A stretch of 64,000 bases of DNA from Candidatus Desulfarcum epimagneticum. Its GTDB lineage: Bacteria > Desulfobacterota > Desulfobacteria > Desulfobacterales > CR-1. Location of the stretch: the NCBI GenBank assembly GCA_900659855.1, contig CAACVI010000045.1, forward strand, positions 124,985 through 188,984. Direction: 5' to 3'. Below the pieces are notes generated by a model that was not told where the DNA came from, did no database searches, and worked only from the letters and a program-made list of their open reading frames with translations. Below, piece after piece: positions 8,275 through 16,325 of the stretch; position 1 is the first letter of the stretch; each line of letters begins with the position of its first letter. The position numbers and the translations under genes are program-made.

Positions 8275-8449
8275 AGATTAAAAAAATTCAAAGAGGATAA
8301 TGGGGATAATGGGGACGCCTATGATTTTAGGGGGATAATGTGTGAGGAATAGGGGTCGGGCCGTCGCAAAAATTTGTAATAACAGGAAAAAGACTAAAAA
8401 AAAGGCCCTAAATTGGTAACTTCTCAAAAAGTCAGGGGTAAAGGCGCAA

Positions 8450-8908
8450 TTATGCGCTGGAACAAGTCATTCTGAATTTTACAATTTCAGCCAGGGGCGG
8501 ATATTTATTCCGAGACTCAAGTCGATCTTTTAGAAAGTCCCAAAATGAAATGTCCAATTTGCGGCAAGTTTTTTTAAGACTGGTAAAAGTGTCTCGGCAT
8601 CGCCGTCCGGATGCGCTCCGGGTGGATCCGCTTATTTTTCGTTTTTTGACATATTCCCTGATGTCTCGTTCGCTCAAATTGTTGTGCAGGGGGATATCAG
8701 GCCGTTTTAAAACCAGCAGCAGTTCGGATTTATTCCGCCACAGGCGTTTTAATGCCAGGTCCAATGAAGCAAATCCGGTTTTACGGGTGAAAATCTCGTC
8801 AAATCGTTTTTCTAAAGACCGCTTTTGCGATTTCTCCGGATTTAAGCGATATTTTTTAACCCTACAACGCAAGTTAATTTTCTCTAAATGAAAATAGGGG
8901 ACAGGCAA
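8450..8908 (-). pseudogene. Transposase C-terminal remnant (IS66-like)
   Basis: The readable 152 aa include LHNNLSERDIREYVKKRKIS and GSTRSASGRRCRDTFTSL. These resemble the C-terminal part of IS66-type DDE transposases (DNN..ER.LR...RKN...GS..G). The N-terminal catalytic part is missing. The frame enters from a RAYT-type repeat at 8891-8917, which seems to have cut the gene. No terminal inverted repeats were recognised. It separates the left cassettes from intI. Confidence 0.55.
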
Positions 8909-8917
8909 ATAATACTT
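8891..8917 (+). repeat. RAYT-associated dispersed repeat, copy 2
   Basis: AAAATAGGGGACAGGCAAAT followed by AATACTT, the full-length form of the repeat. It lies between the truncated transposase and the 3' end of intI. Confidence 0.8.
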
Positions 8918-8947
8918 CTTTCATCTGAAAATCCCATGCGACACGTT

Positions 8948-9943
8948 TCACAACTCCAAATCATCCAGCGGACTTTTGATGCGGGAGATATCCTTATCCA
9001 TCACATGCGTATATCGCTCAGTGGTCTTGACATCCGCATGACCCATCAGCTCCTGCAACATGCGAATATTGATTCCATTTTCCAGCATGGCGGTGGCAAA
9101 GCTGTGTCGAAGGGTGTGACAAGTGACCCGTTTGTCAATTTTTGCCTGGTCGGCGGCTCTTTTGACCGCTTTTTGCAAGCCGGATTCAATGACATGATGC
9201 CGACGCTCACGTCCGGATCGAGGATCTATGGAACGTTTTTTAGACGGAAATATGTATTGCCAAACGGTTTCCATGGCGGCGTTTTTATATTTCCTCTCCA
9301 GGGACGACGGAATATAAACTTCCCCGAAGCCTGCTTCAAGATCGGAATGGTGAAGGCTTTTAACATATTCGATATGATTACGAAGGACAGGGATAATGGG
9401 GTTGGCCAATATTGTGCTTCGCCATTTGTCTCCCTTGCCGAGCACATGAATCCTTTTTCGGTCAAAATCAACGTCCTTGATTCGGAGGCGCACACATTCC
9501 ATGAGTCGCAGTCCTGAACCGTACATAAGCTTTGCCATCAGGGCATGTGTTCCTTCAATATGTCTGAAAAACCGTCTGATTTCTTCCCTGCTGAGCACAG
9601 TGGGAAGATTGGGTTTCTTCTTTGAGCGGATGGGTTGAATTTTACCATCTATGGGTATGTCAAGAACCTGGCGATATAGAAAGACAATGGCGTTGAGCGC
9701 CTGTCGCTGAGTGGAAGCCGACACTTTTCCATTGACCGCCAAATCCGATAAAAAGCGTTCGATGTCCCTGACGCCCAGGTCACGAGGATGAGTCTGGCCG
9801 CCAAAAAAATGAATATAGCGTCGTATCCATTGGCAATAGGTCTGCTCAGTCCGATATGCATAATGATGGTAACGCATCACTTGAAGAATCTGATCCATCA
9901 ATTTTAGTTTTGGATCAGGACGAAATTTTGCTTGATTTTCCAT
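8948..9943 (-). CDS. intI: Integron integrase IntI (tyrosine recombinase)
   Basis: This 331-aa tyrosine recombinase has catalytic Arg in GSGLRLMECVRLR near residue 143, the HTLRH box near 277, LMGHADVKTTERYTH with the nucleophilic Tyr near 310, and an N-terminal SAM-like domain starting around LMDQILQVMRYHHYAYRT. Between the two catalytic boxes it carries AMETVWQYIFPSKKRSIDPR followed by RRHH. This is the extra patch that separates IntI from Xer and phage integrases and binds the extrahelical bases of folded attC. It is transcribed away from the cassettes at 10141-14744, the classic integron layout. The start ATG at 9943 is followed by MENQAKFRPDPKLKL. All key residues are present, so it could be active. 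Confidence 0.9.
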   Translation of the reverse strand: MENQAKFRPDPKLKLMDQILQVMRYHHYAYRTEQTYCQWIRRYIHFFGGQTHPRDLGVRDIERFLSDLAVNGKVSASTQRQALNAIVFLYRQVLDIPIDGKIQPIRSKKKPNLPTVLSREEIRRFFRHIEGTHALMAKLMYGSGLRLMECVRLRIKDVDFDRKRIHVLGKGDKWRSTILANPIIPVLRNHIEYVKSLHHSDLEAGFGEVYIPSSLERKYKNAAMETVWQYIFPSKKRSIDPRSGRERRHHVIESGLQKAVKRAADQAKIDKRVTCHTLRHSFATAMLENGINIRMLQELMGHADVKTTERYTHVMDKDISRIKSPLDDLEL

Positions 9944-10140
9944 ATTGCATCGCCTAATATCACAATATACAGAAAAAGAAAAATGTTTTTTTATATGTGG
10001 AAAATTTTTCCATATTTGATTCTTTAATATAAGGATAAATGTAAAATAGCGCTATTTGAGACATATCTATTACTGTCGATATCATGGAATTTTTCTATTT
10101 ATCAACACTGTTAGCAGCTTTTAAAGGATAATCCAAACGC
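9944..10140. promoter_or_regulatory. intI upstream region and putative attI
   Basis: This is the gap between the divergent intI and first cassette gene, where attI and the cassette and integrase promoters lie in known integrons. It is very AT-rich. The best crossover candidate is GTTAGCA at 10110-10116, which matches the first five positions of GTTRRRY. I could not identify a convincing LexA box or sigma-70 promoter pair by eye. Confidence 0.45.
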
Positions 10141-10680
10141 ATGATGGATAAATTGACGAGTTTTACTGATTACTTTCGAAAGATTCCGGCTGCTTTTTTA
10201 GTAGCAATAGTGACGGTTCTTGGACTGATATTATTCCTGCCCGAAAATTATGCGAAGATTGTGGCAGTAGATGGATTCCGAAACAAATACAGAGTTTATC
10301 TTGGCCCTGCTTTTCTGCTGACATTGTCATTCTGTGTTGCAAGGATTTTCATTTTCATAATGCAAGGACAAGCGCAACGAAAAGCTCTCAAAATAAAGCA
10401 GGAATATTTGCATCGGCTAACACCGGAGGAAAAAGGATATTTAGTTCCGTACATTGATGGGCAACAGAATAGTGTATATGTAGGAATGGAAGACGGTGTG
10501 ATGTCTGGGCTAAGAGCAAAAGGGATCACTTATTTGGCTGCTAATATGGGGGATGTGCTAAATGGATTTGCATTTAACCTTCAACCTTGGGCGCGGGAGT
10601 ACTTAGAAAGTAACCATCACCTCCTTGATGGGCATGCGGGCCGCCCAAGGACGCCTCAACAAAGGATATTCTCCAGATAA
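10141..10680 (+). CDS. SieB-like superinfection exclusion membrane protein
   Basis: The protein has 179 aa and two membrane helices (about residues 17-33 and 53-72). The conserved words LFLPENYAKIVAVDGFRNKY and HRLTPEEKGYLVPYI are ones I associate with the superinfection exclusion protein B family. In lambdoid prophages SieB is an inner-membrane protein that aborts the lytic growth of other phages. The C-terminal tail after HHLLDG is probably read-through into non-homologous DNA. It is the first gene after the putative attI, the position with the strongest expression in integrons. The next attC is only found after the following gene, so the two may share a cassette. Confidence 0.7.
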   Translation: MMDKLTSFTDYFRKIPAAFLVAIVTVLGLILFLPENYAKIVAVDGFRNKYRVYLGPAFLLTLSFCVARIFIFIMQGQAQRKALKIKQEYLHRLTPEEKGYLVPYIDGQQNSVYVGMEDGVMSGLRAKGITYLAANMGDVLNGFAFNLQPWAREYLESNHHLLDGHAGRPRTPQQRIFSR

Positions 10681-10722
10681 CTTTTTAGCAGTAGGCAACA
10701 AAACACAATATAGATTGTAAAA

Positions 10723-11424
10723 ATGGAAAAATGGAAACAGATCGGGCCGTTAAAATTTAAATACAAAAAAGATGTTACTGCCCATTTCAAAAGAATTTTA
10801 AACTCCTATGACTTTCAAGAATCTCTTGATGAAGAAGATTTTAATGATGTTTTAAATCTGCTAAGAATTCATCCAAAAGCACAGGAAAAAATCGGCCCAG
10901 GGATTAAAGAAATTATAGTTGATGAAACCCGGTATAAAACAAAATGTTTTAATGCTGTCAGACTTGACTCTTCATGTGAAATTTTTTCATATCTTAAATG
11001 CATAAATGGCAGTTTATCTCCTTTGACAAAATTTAGCAAAACGTGCCGGGATGCTATCTCTGAAGACTTAAGATTGGTAAAATTATCTTTTTTTAAAAAA
11101 AATTCACAAAAAGGGAAGGTTAAATGCCAAGAAACAGGAGAATTGAGCTTTTGGGAAGAACTAAATGTTGATCATAGGCAACCAAATACATTTTCCGTAA
11201 TTGTGGATAGGTTTATCGAATTGCATGGGATAGATATAGAGACAGTTGAGTACATTGAAACTATCGATAACGTTTATTTATTCAAAGCTGATGATCTGTC
11301 TAAAAAATTCAGACAGTATCACAAAGAAAAGGCAAATCTACGATTGGTAAGAAAGGATAAAAATTTAGGCAGATCTCATTTGGCACGAAATAAGAGGCAA
11401 AGAAAAGACTTAAAAATAGAATAG
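10723..11424 (+). CDS. DUF3223 domain protein with HNH-like C-terminal region
   Basis: Residues 5-95 show the DUF3223 pattern known from plant DCL and bacterial proteins: FKYKKDVTAHFKRILNSY, then LLRIHPKAQEKIGPGI, then KCFNAVRLDSSCEIFSYLKC. Residues 130-165 (CQETGELSFWEELNVDHRQP) look like the start of an HNH nuclease fold, with Cys plus an Asp-His pair. The C-terminus is strongly basic and suits nucleic-acid binding. The protein has 233 aa, is AT-rich and lysine-rich, and has no membrane segment. The gene follows sieB by 42 bases without an attC between and is closed by a long attC at 11435. Nuclease activity is inference. Confidence 0.6.
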   Translation: MEKWKQIGPLKFKYKKDVTAHFKRILNSYDFQESLDEEDFNDVLNLLRIHPKAQEKIGPGIKEIIVDETRYKTKCFNAVRLDSSCEIFSYLKCINGSLSPLTKFSKTCRDAISEDLRLVKLSFFKKNSQKGKVKCQETGELSFWEELNVDHRQPNTFSVIVDRFIELHGIDIETVEYIETIDNVYLFKADDLSKKFRQYHKEKANLRLVRKDKNLGRSHLARNKRQRKDLKIE

Positions 11425-11434
11425 CACACGAATT

Positions 11435-11563
11435 TGCTAACAAAACGCTGGAGCGGGACCGGGCGTACTGCGAACCTTTTCGGAAATATGTGGTTTAGGA
11501 AACTGAAAACTTTTATCTGAGGTTTCGGGTTAAACGCCCGGCCCCTCAGCTCAAGCGTTAAGC
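11435..11563 (+). other. attC site (129 bases)
   Basis: The left foot is TGCTAAC and the right foot GTTAAGC, a perfect GTTRRRY. The arms GGAGCGGGACCGGGCGT and ACGCCCGGCCCCTCAGCTC pair with bulges. The length is similar to the large VCR-type attC sites of Vibrio. It begins 10 bases after the DUF3223 gene stop. Confidence 0.85.
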
Positions 11564-11578
11564 TCCACAAGGAATCAT

Positions 11579-12301
11579 ATGGAATTTAAAGATTGGCTTC
11601 CAATGTTTGGTATCATTATTGGATGGATGTTAAGCCAGCTTGCATCCCACTACAAGGATACAAGAGAAGAGAGAAAATTACTATCTATAGCTATGTCCAC
11701 TTTCCTATACGTGTATTTCGATCGCGTAAGATATCGCCAAATATTAAAAGTATTGAATGTGAGGTTAGGTGATAAGTTAGAAGTAATATCGAAGCAAGAT
11801 TTAAGCTCTGAAGAGAAAATAGCTGAAAATAATAAGCTTCTTGTTGAGGTCGAATCTGCGAGGATGATTTTACTTATAGATCACCCTGAAACAGAGGCAA
11901 GAAACAAAGAGGCTCTCTCGAAAGCATTGGAATCTATATCGCAGGTTGATTCCCTAATTTCATATAAAGCAAAATCACTCATTGAAGACGACTATCTTTA
12001 CAAAAAAACGGATCTACGTGGCCTACTAAATCAACCAATAGTCTATTTAGAGTCATATGGCTCTTTAATGGGGGCAGTTGAATCATTTAACACCGAACTA
12101 TGCAATCTAATACGAATCACAGCTCTTAGACATGGTGCTCTTTGCTATATTAGAACTTTTTTATTCCTGTGGTATGAGCGCTCAAAACTAAAAAAGAGCG
12201 ATCAAAGGGCCAATCAGTTTTTAGAAGCCTTTGAAAACTCAAACAGCGAGCAACAAGAGCTTAACAATAAAATGCAGCCGACCGCTGAAAGCGGCGGCTG
12301 A
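11579..12301 (+). CDS. Cassette protein with N-terminal membrane anchor, unknown function
   Basis: This 240-aa protein begins MEFKDWLPMFGIIIGWMLSQ, a single hydrophobic segment at residues 6-22, followed by KDTREERKLL and a long helical cytoplasmic region. No family is recognised. The last residues NNKMQPTAESGG are encoded by the attC site itself, because the stop codon lies inside the hairpin. That is a frequent signature of integron cassettes. Its AT-rich codon use differs from the chromosomal genes after 19 kb. Confidence 0.7.
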   Translation: MEFKDWLPMFGIIIGWMLSQLASHYKDTREERKLLSIAMSTFLYVYFDRVRYRQILKVLNVRLGDKLEVISKQDLSSEEKIAENNKLLVEVESARMILLIDHPETEARNKEALSKALESISQVDSLISYKAKSLIEDDYLYKKTDLRGLLNQPIVYLESYGSLMGAVESFNTELCNLIRITALRHGALCYIRTFLFLWYERSKLKKSDQRANQFLEAFENSNSEQQELNNKMQPTAESGG

Positions 12302-12315
12302 TTTAGACGTTATGC
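12259..12315 (+). other. attC site (57 bases)
   Basis: The left foot GCTTAAC is a perfect RYYYAAC and the right foot is GTTATGC. AAATGCAGCCGACCGC pairs with GCGGCGGCTGATTT, leaving an extrahelical G and A, with the loop TGAAA. Of all the sites in the window this has the most canonical short attC form. Confidence 0.9.
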
Positions 12316-12346
12316 CCAAAATACCCAATCTAATGGAGAAGATCGT

Positions 12347-12832
12347 ATGGGAAATGACACAGAAAGCTTAAGGCAATACGCTTGGGATTATTTTCTTGCT
12401 CACGCACAAGCTCGTCTTGCAACTTTTCGATTCTACCTCTTATATTGTTCAATAATCATGGCTGGTCTATATGCTGTCCTTTCTAAAGGAGAGAACTTAT
12501 GGATAGGTGCGATATTGTCGTTTTTGTTAACTTTTATTTCTTGGGTTTATTTGAGAGTAGATATCAGACATAAACAAATAATCAAAAGAGCTCAAGAAGC
12601 CTTAATGGAGTTAGAATCGAAACTCGATCTGCCAGATCAAGATGGAGGCCCTAATAAATTAAAACTTTTTTCACGAGAAAAATATATTACCTCAACCATG
12701 CCTCGATTTCCTGCAAGTTTATCACCAAAGGCTCATTGCAGTTATTCAACAAGTATTTATATGGTATTTTACTTATTTATAATTTTAGGGCTGGTTGGCG
12801 GTTTTGGGATAATTCTATCAATTATCAATTAA
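12347..12832 (+). CDS. Small three-helix membrane protein of unknown function
   Basis: The protein has 161 aa. Two adjacent membrane helices at about residues 27-42 and 47-68 are followed by a soluble stretch and a third helix at about 137-158. The first word AWDYFLAHAQARLATFRFYL resembles small membrane proteins that accompany defence or signalling genes, but I cannot assign a family. It follows an attC site and is followed within 14 bases by the radical SAM gene with no attC between, so the three genes 12347-14744 probably form one cassette. A role as a membrane effector is only a guess from context. Confidence 0.6.
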   Translation: MGNDTESLRQYAWDYFLAHAQARLATFRFYLLYCSIIMAGLYAVLSKGENLWIGAILSFLLTFISWVYLRVDIRHKQIIKRAQEALMELESKLDLPDQDGGPNKLKLFSREKYITSTMPRFPASLSPKAHCSYSTSIYMVFYLFIILGLVGGFGIILSIIN

Positions 12833-12846
12833 ACGTAGGCAGAATA

Positions 12847-14193
12847 GTGAAATATAAAATTCTTTTTATAAATTCACCATTATTCATGGCTGAAAGTAAA
12901 GATAATAGTGAGGACAAATTACCACCAATTGGATTAGGATATATAGCAACTAGTATCAGTAATAATGGCCATGACGTAGAATTTTTGGATGCTGTTTCTG
13001 GCGAAATAGGCGTGAAACGAATCATAGAAAAGATTAAATCTGCAAATCCAGATTTTGTCGCAATAAATATATTTTCGACCAACTATGAACTTGTCAAGAA
13101 AATTGTAACATCAGTTGATATTAAAGTTAATTTCATTATTGGAGGAATTGTAACGAAGTCAATTTACAAGCTGATAAATGATTGGGATACAGACAACCAT
13201 ATTGATATTGTTTTTGGAGACGGGGAATTAATAACTGAAGGGATTATTAATAACAACTTGATCCAAGAACCTGACGCAATAGCGGATAATAGAAGGTTTT
13301 TTTTGGTAGATAGCAAATCTCCATATTTTGTTCAAAACATTTCGAATTTACCTCTAAACCGCTCTTTTTTTGAATATGAGCCCATCTTCAACCACCATGG
13401 AGATATTGAAATATCAGTAGTAACCAGCAGAGGCTGTATTCATGATTGTGCATTTTGCTCGGCAGCTAGATCTATGAATAGAGAAATAAAAATTCGAAAA
13501 AAACAAAAAGAAAGCATAAAAAATGAGCTAAAACAAATATCTACCATGTATCCCAACGTTACAGCGATAAGAATTCTAGATGATCTTTTTTTAAAGAACA
13601 GACAATCTCTTCCTGAAGCGATAGAAATTTTTTCTGAAACCCATTACAATTGGCGCTCAATGGCCCATTTGAAAACCTTTAAGGGGGTTGACCAAAACCT
13701 TTTAATAGAACTTAAAAAATCCGGCTGCATTGAGCTATTTATTGGTATTGAATCTGGCTCGGACAGAGTTCTGAAAATCATTAACAAGGAGCGTGCAGAT
13801 ATTGATACTTTGGCAATTCTTCATAATATATTTAAAGCTCAAATAGGAGTAAAAGGCTATTTTATTCTTGGTATGCCTTCTGAAACAGAAGCCGAGTTGA
13901 TAGAAACCTACGAATTTGCTAAAAAAATAAAAAATATTTCAATTGAGACTGGTAGTTGTTTTAGGGTGAGCGCTTTTCAATTCAGGCCGTATCATGGTAC
14001 TAAAATTTACAACCATTTGTTTGCTGAATCTTCAGAAGATAATCCAAGTATTACGCAAAACATAAATCTTACAAAATTAATTGGAGGCCGATCAGGCTTC
14101 AATTTTTCAAGTGGCAATTACTCAGAGTGCAATGAAAAAACATTGCTTAAATATATTAAGTCTATCTTGGATCTTAATAATTTTCAGGTGTGA
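12847..14193 (+). CDS. B12-binding-type radical SAM protein
   Basis: This 448-aa protein opens with a Rossmann-like domain (KILFINSPLF, then LPPIGLGYIATSISNNGHDV) of the B12-binding type found in radical SAM class B enzymes. The radical SAM cluster motif SRGCIHDCAFC lies near residues 194-204, with Cys 197, 201 and 204. IELFIGIESGSDRVLKIINK and GYFILGMPSETEAEL further on are the usual barrel strands. Such enzymes use a 4Fe-4S cluster, S-adenosylmethionine and often cobalamin for methylations or rearrangements. The substrate is unknown. The GTG start is chosen to fit the domain start, and the upstream frame only overlaps the preceding gene. Its stop overlaps the next gene as TGATG. Confidence 0.8.
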   Translation: MKYKILFINSPLFMAESKDNSEDKLPPIGLGYIATSISNNGHDVEFLDAVSGEIGVKRIIEKIKSANPDFVAINIFSTNYELVKKIVTSVDIKVNFIIGGIVTKSIYKLINDWDTDNHIDIVFGDGELITEGIINNNLIQEPDAIADNRRFFLVDSKSPYFVQNISNLPLNRSFFEYEPIFNHHGDIEISVVTSRGCIHDCAFCSAARSMNREIKIRKKQKESIKNELKQISTMYPNVTAIRILDDLFLKNRQSLPEAIEIFSETHYNWRSMAHLKTFKGVDQNLLIELKKSGCIELFIGIESGSDRVLKIINKERADIDTLAILHNIFKAQIGVKGYFILGMPSETEAELIETYEFAKKIKNISIETGSCFRVSAFQFRPYHGTKIYNHLFAESSEDNPSITQNINLTKLIGGRSGFNFSSGNYSECNEKTLLKYIKSILDLNNFQV

Positions 14194-14744
14194 TGATGGA
14201 TTTGAACACTATCTTAAAATGTGACAGGTGTTGTTTAAGGGAAAACCAATTGCCTCTTTTGGATAATACAAAAAGTGCTGATATTTTTTGGGTTGGTTTG
14301 TCAGCTGTAAAAGTAGAAAATATAAAAAACGATACTCCTTTGTGCGAAAAGACAAATTCAGGAAAGCTGATAAGTGCAATAGAAGAAACTATGGGGAATG
14401 TTAGTTTTTACAAAACAAATCTTGTTAAGTGTCTCCCCTTAAATGAATCAAAAATTAGGTACCCAAATAGCAAAGAAATGTCTGCTTGCTATGATCATTT
14501 AATCTACGAAATCAATGCGTTTAAGCCGAAAGTAGTTTTTTTGCTAGGAAAAATAGTCTCTGATTTCATAGCAAAGAGAGAAAAAATTACTATTGGGCCA
14601 TTGCACCCTAATTTCGAATATATAAAACTCAACATTATTAATACAACTATAGTTCCCATACATCATCCATCTTACATTCAAATATATAAGCGAAAGAAAG
14701 TTAATAATTATATGTCAGCAGTGAAGAACATTTGCGAAGCATAA
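14193..14744 (+). CDS. Uracil-DNA-glycosylase-superfamily protein with 4Fe-4S cysteines
   Basis: This 183-aa protein matches the family 4/5 UDG layout. Cys10-x2-Cys13, TNLVKC (Cys about 80) and SACYDHL (Cys about 98) give the four cluster ligands. NLVKCLPLNE and LLGKIVSDF follow the usual order, and HHPSYI near 156 is the third motif. The first active-site motif is WVGLSAVKVEN where known enzymes have G-E-A-P-G or G-L-A-P-G, so the acidic catalytic position differs and substrate choice may be altered. It starts inside the stop codon of the radical SAM gene (TGATG), which implies coupled translation. An attC site overlaps its last codons. Confidence 0.8.
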   Translation: MMDLNTILKCDRCCLRENQLPLLDNTKSADIFWVGLSAVKVENIKNDTPLCEKTNSGKLISAIEETMGNVSFYKTNLVKCLPLNESKIRYPNSKEMSACYDHLIYEINAFKPKVVFLLGKIVSDFIAKREKITIGPLHPNFEYIKLNIINTTIVPIHHPSYIQIYKRKKVNNYMSAVKNICEA

Positions 14745-14801
14745 CGAATAAGGTTAGATTGTGAGAGCGAAGCGAGCCACAATCTGAACCGTTTGTTGGA
14801 C
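14739..14801 (+). other. attC site (63 bases), last of the array
   Basis: The left foot is GCATAAC and the right foot GTTGGAC (perfect GTTRRRY). GGTTAGATTGTG pairs with CACAATCTGAACC with one bulged C. The loop is itself a small AGCGAAGCGAGC palindrome. The UDG-like stop codon lies inside its left foot. Confidence 0.9.
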
Positions 14802-15079
14802 AAGCCCGGTCTCTATTATATAGAAAATATCTTTTTGGGATACAGGGGTGAGAGGCAGAGATTCTTCCGCTTTCAAAAAATGATCTTTGAAATAGATTTT
14901 CTTGGCAAACAATTTGCCAGAGGCGGAAAGCGCTATTTTTTTGAGCGCAGGTATCCATTTCCGAAAGAATCGGTTTTTTTTAATGATCAGCAATGTCGTT
15001 TCAGGGTTGTATAACGAATTCTCCTTTTCAAGGTTATGTACAGGCCTTTTGTCTCCTCGGTGGTTTCGATATCATGACT
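14802..15079. other. Region after the last attC, no clear gene
   Basis: No confident gene is seen. On the minus strand a stretch reads like protein (LIIKKNRFFRKWIPALKKIA, from about 14993 down to 14800), but it runs through the attC site and lacks a good start. It may be the remnant of a gene that was cut when cassettes were inserted. Confidence 0.3.
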
Positions 15080-15234
15080 AAAATAGGGGACAGGCAAATA
15101 ATACTTTGCAGCAGCTTGACCTCACCGATGAAGACTAAGACTAAAATAGGGGACAGGCAAATAATACTTTGCAGCAGCTTGACCTCACCGATGAAGACTA
15201 AAATAGTAAAATAGGGGACAGGCAAATAGTACTT
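15078..15234 (+). repeat. Tandem RAYT repeats (three copies)
   Basis: Two direct copies of a 59-base unit (15078-15136 and 15141-15199) each contain AAAATAGGGGACAGGCAAAT followed by AATACTT, then GCAGCAGCTTGACCTCACCG. A third repeat start follows at 15208-15234. They sit directly upstream of the Y1 transposase gene, where RAYT proteins commonly carry their own target repeats. Confidence 0.85.
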
Positions 15235-15405
15235 GAAAACCGCAAAGGCCCATGATAAACCATTCCCCAAACACCAAAACAGGACAAAACCCATGCCAAG
15301 AATGGAAAAAATAGGGACAGGCTAATAATGCTTGACAACCGCAAAGCCCCAAGATAAACCATTCCCCAAACACCCAAAACAGGACAAAACCCATGCCAAG
15401 AATAG
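15230..15405 (+). repeat. Tandem duplication of the transposase leader and start codon
   Basis: Two imperfect copies (15230-15303 and 15331-15405) share GATAAACCATTCCCCAAACA and end in CCCATGCCAAGAAT. Only the second start codon opens the long frame. The first is a stump that runs into a degenerate repeat at 15305-15333. Confidence 0.8.
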
Positions 15406-16325
15406 CCAGAATGCTCAACAAGGGCGAAAAAACCGTCTATCATGTGATTTCCCGAACCGCCCTGGACGGTTTCCCCTTTCAGGACGTGGAAAAGGAGGCA
15501 CTGGTCAAAATCATCAAAAAATTCAGCCGCGTCTATTTTGCCGACATCATGGGCTTTTGCGTCATGGGCAATCATTTCCACCTGCTGGCAAAGATGCGCC
15601 CAGGCCATGATTTTACGGACGAACAAATCCGGGAACGGTTTGTGAATTTCTACGGGGAAAAACGGGAATTCGGGGAAGGCGACATTGAGCGTTTTCGGGA
15701 AAAATGGTCCAATCTCTCGGAATTTATCAAAGAAATCAAACAGACCTTCTCACGGTTTTACAACAAACTTCACAACCGAAAAGGAACGCTGTGGGCCGAG
15801 CGTTTTAAAAGCGTGATCGTGGAGAATGGAAACACTTTAATCAACTGCCTGGCCTATATTGATCTGAATCCTGTCCGGGCAGGTATTGTGGATCGCCCGG
15901 AGGCGTATCGCTGGAGTTCCCTGGGCCATCACATTCAATCCGGAAATGAGGGCGGGTTTTTGTCCACGGACTTCGGTCTGGTGGAATTCAACGTCATGAG
16001 CGAAACCGAAAGAGTCAGGCGATACCGGCGATATGTGTATGAGACCGGGGCGTTGAGCCCCTCAGGCAAAGAGTTTGCGGGAACCATTGATCCCGGCGTT
16101 GTGGAAAAGGAACGAAACGCCGGATTCCGCCTGACCCGGACCCGAAGGTTCGCGTACAGAACCCGCTACTTCACCGATTCAGGAATCATCGGCTCCAAAG
16201 CGTTTGTCATGACGCATTACCAGAGGTTTAAAGACCGTTTTGAGTCCAAACGCGAAAAGAAACCCAAATCCATCCAAGGGCTTGAGGGAATCTATTCTCT
16301 GAAACGACTGTCTGAATCCATATAG
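15393..16325 (+). CDS. REP-associated tyrosine transposase (Y1, RAYT)
   Basis: This 310-aa HUH-superfamily single-strand transposase has the metal-binding HUH motif in GNHFHLLAKM near residue 55 and the expected tyrosine in FSRFYNKLHNRKGTLWAERF near 120. The usual INCLAYIDLNPVRAGIV and YRWSSLGHH words follow at about 150-175. RAYTs act on dispersed palindromic or oligonucleotide repeats rather than on a classic IS. The GGGGACAGG repeat found at 2887, 8891, 15080-15330 and 17379 is its probable partner. The start ATG lies in the duplicated leader with AGGA 11 bases upstream. The tail beyond residue 190 is unusually long and basic. Confidence 0.88.
   Translation: MPRIARMLNKGEKTVYHVISRTALDGFPFQDVEKEALVKIIKKFSRVYFADIMGFCVMGNHFHLLAKMRPGHDFTDEQIRERFVNFYGEKREFGEGDIERFREKWSNLSEFIKEIKQTFSRFYNKLHNRKGTLWAERFKSVIVENGNTLINCLAYIDLNPVRAGIVDRPEAYRWSSLGHHIQSGNEGGFLSTDFGLVEFNVMSETERVRRYRRYVYETGALSPSGKEFAGTIDPGVVEKERNAGFRLTRTRRFAYRTRYFTDSGIIGSKAFVMTHYQRFKDRFESKREKKPKSIQGLEGIYSLKRLSESI

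Noticed and set aside
15078-15333. CRISPR-like array of short direct repeats
   Set aside because: The repeats are irregularly spaced, spacers are themselves repeated, no cas gene is present, and a RAYT gene explains them.
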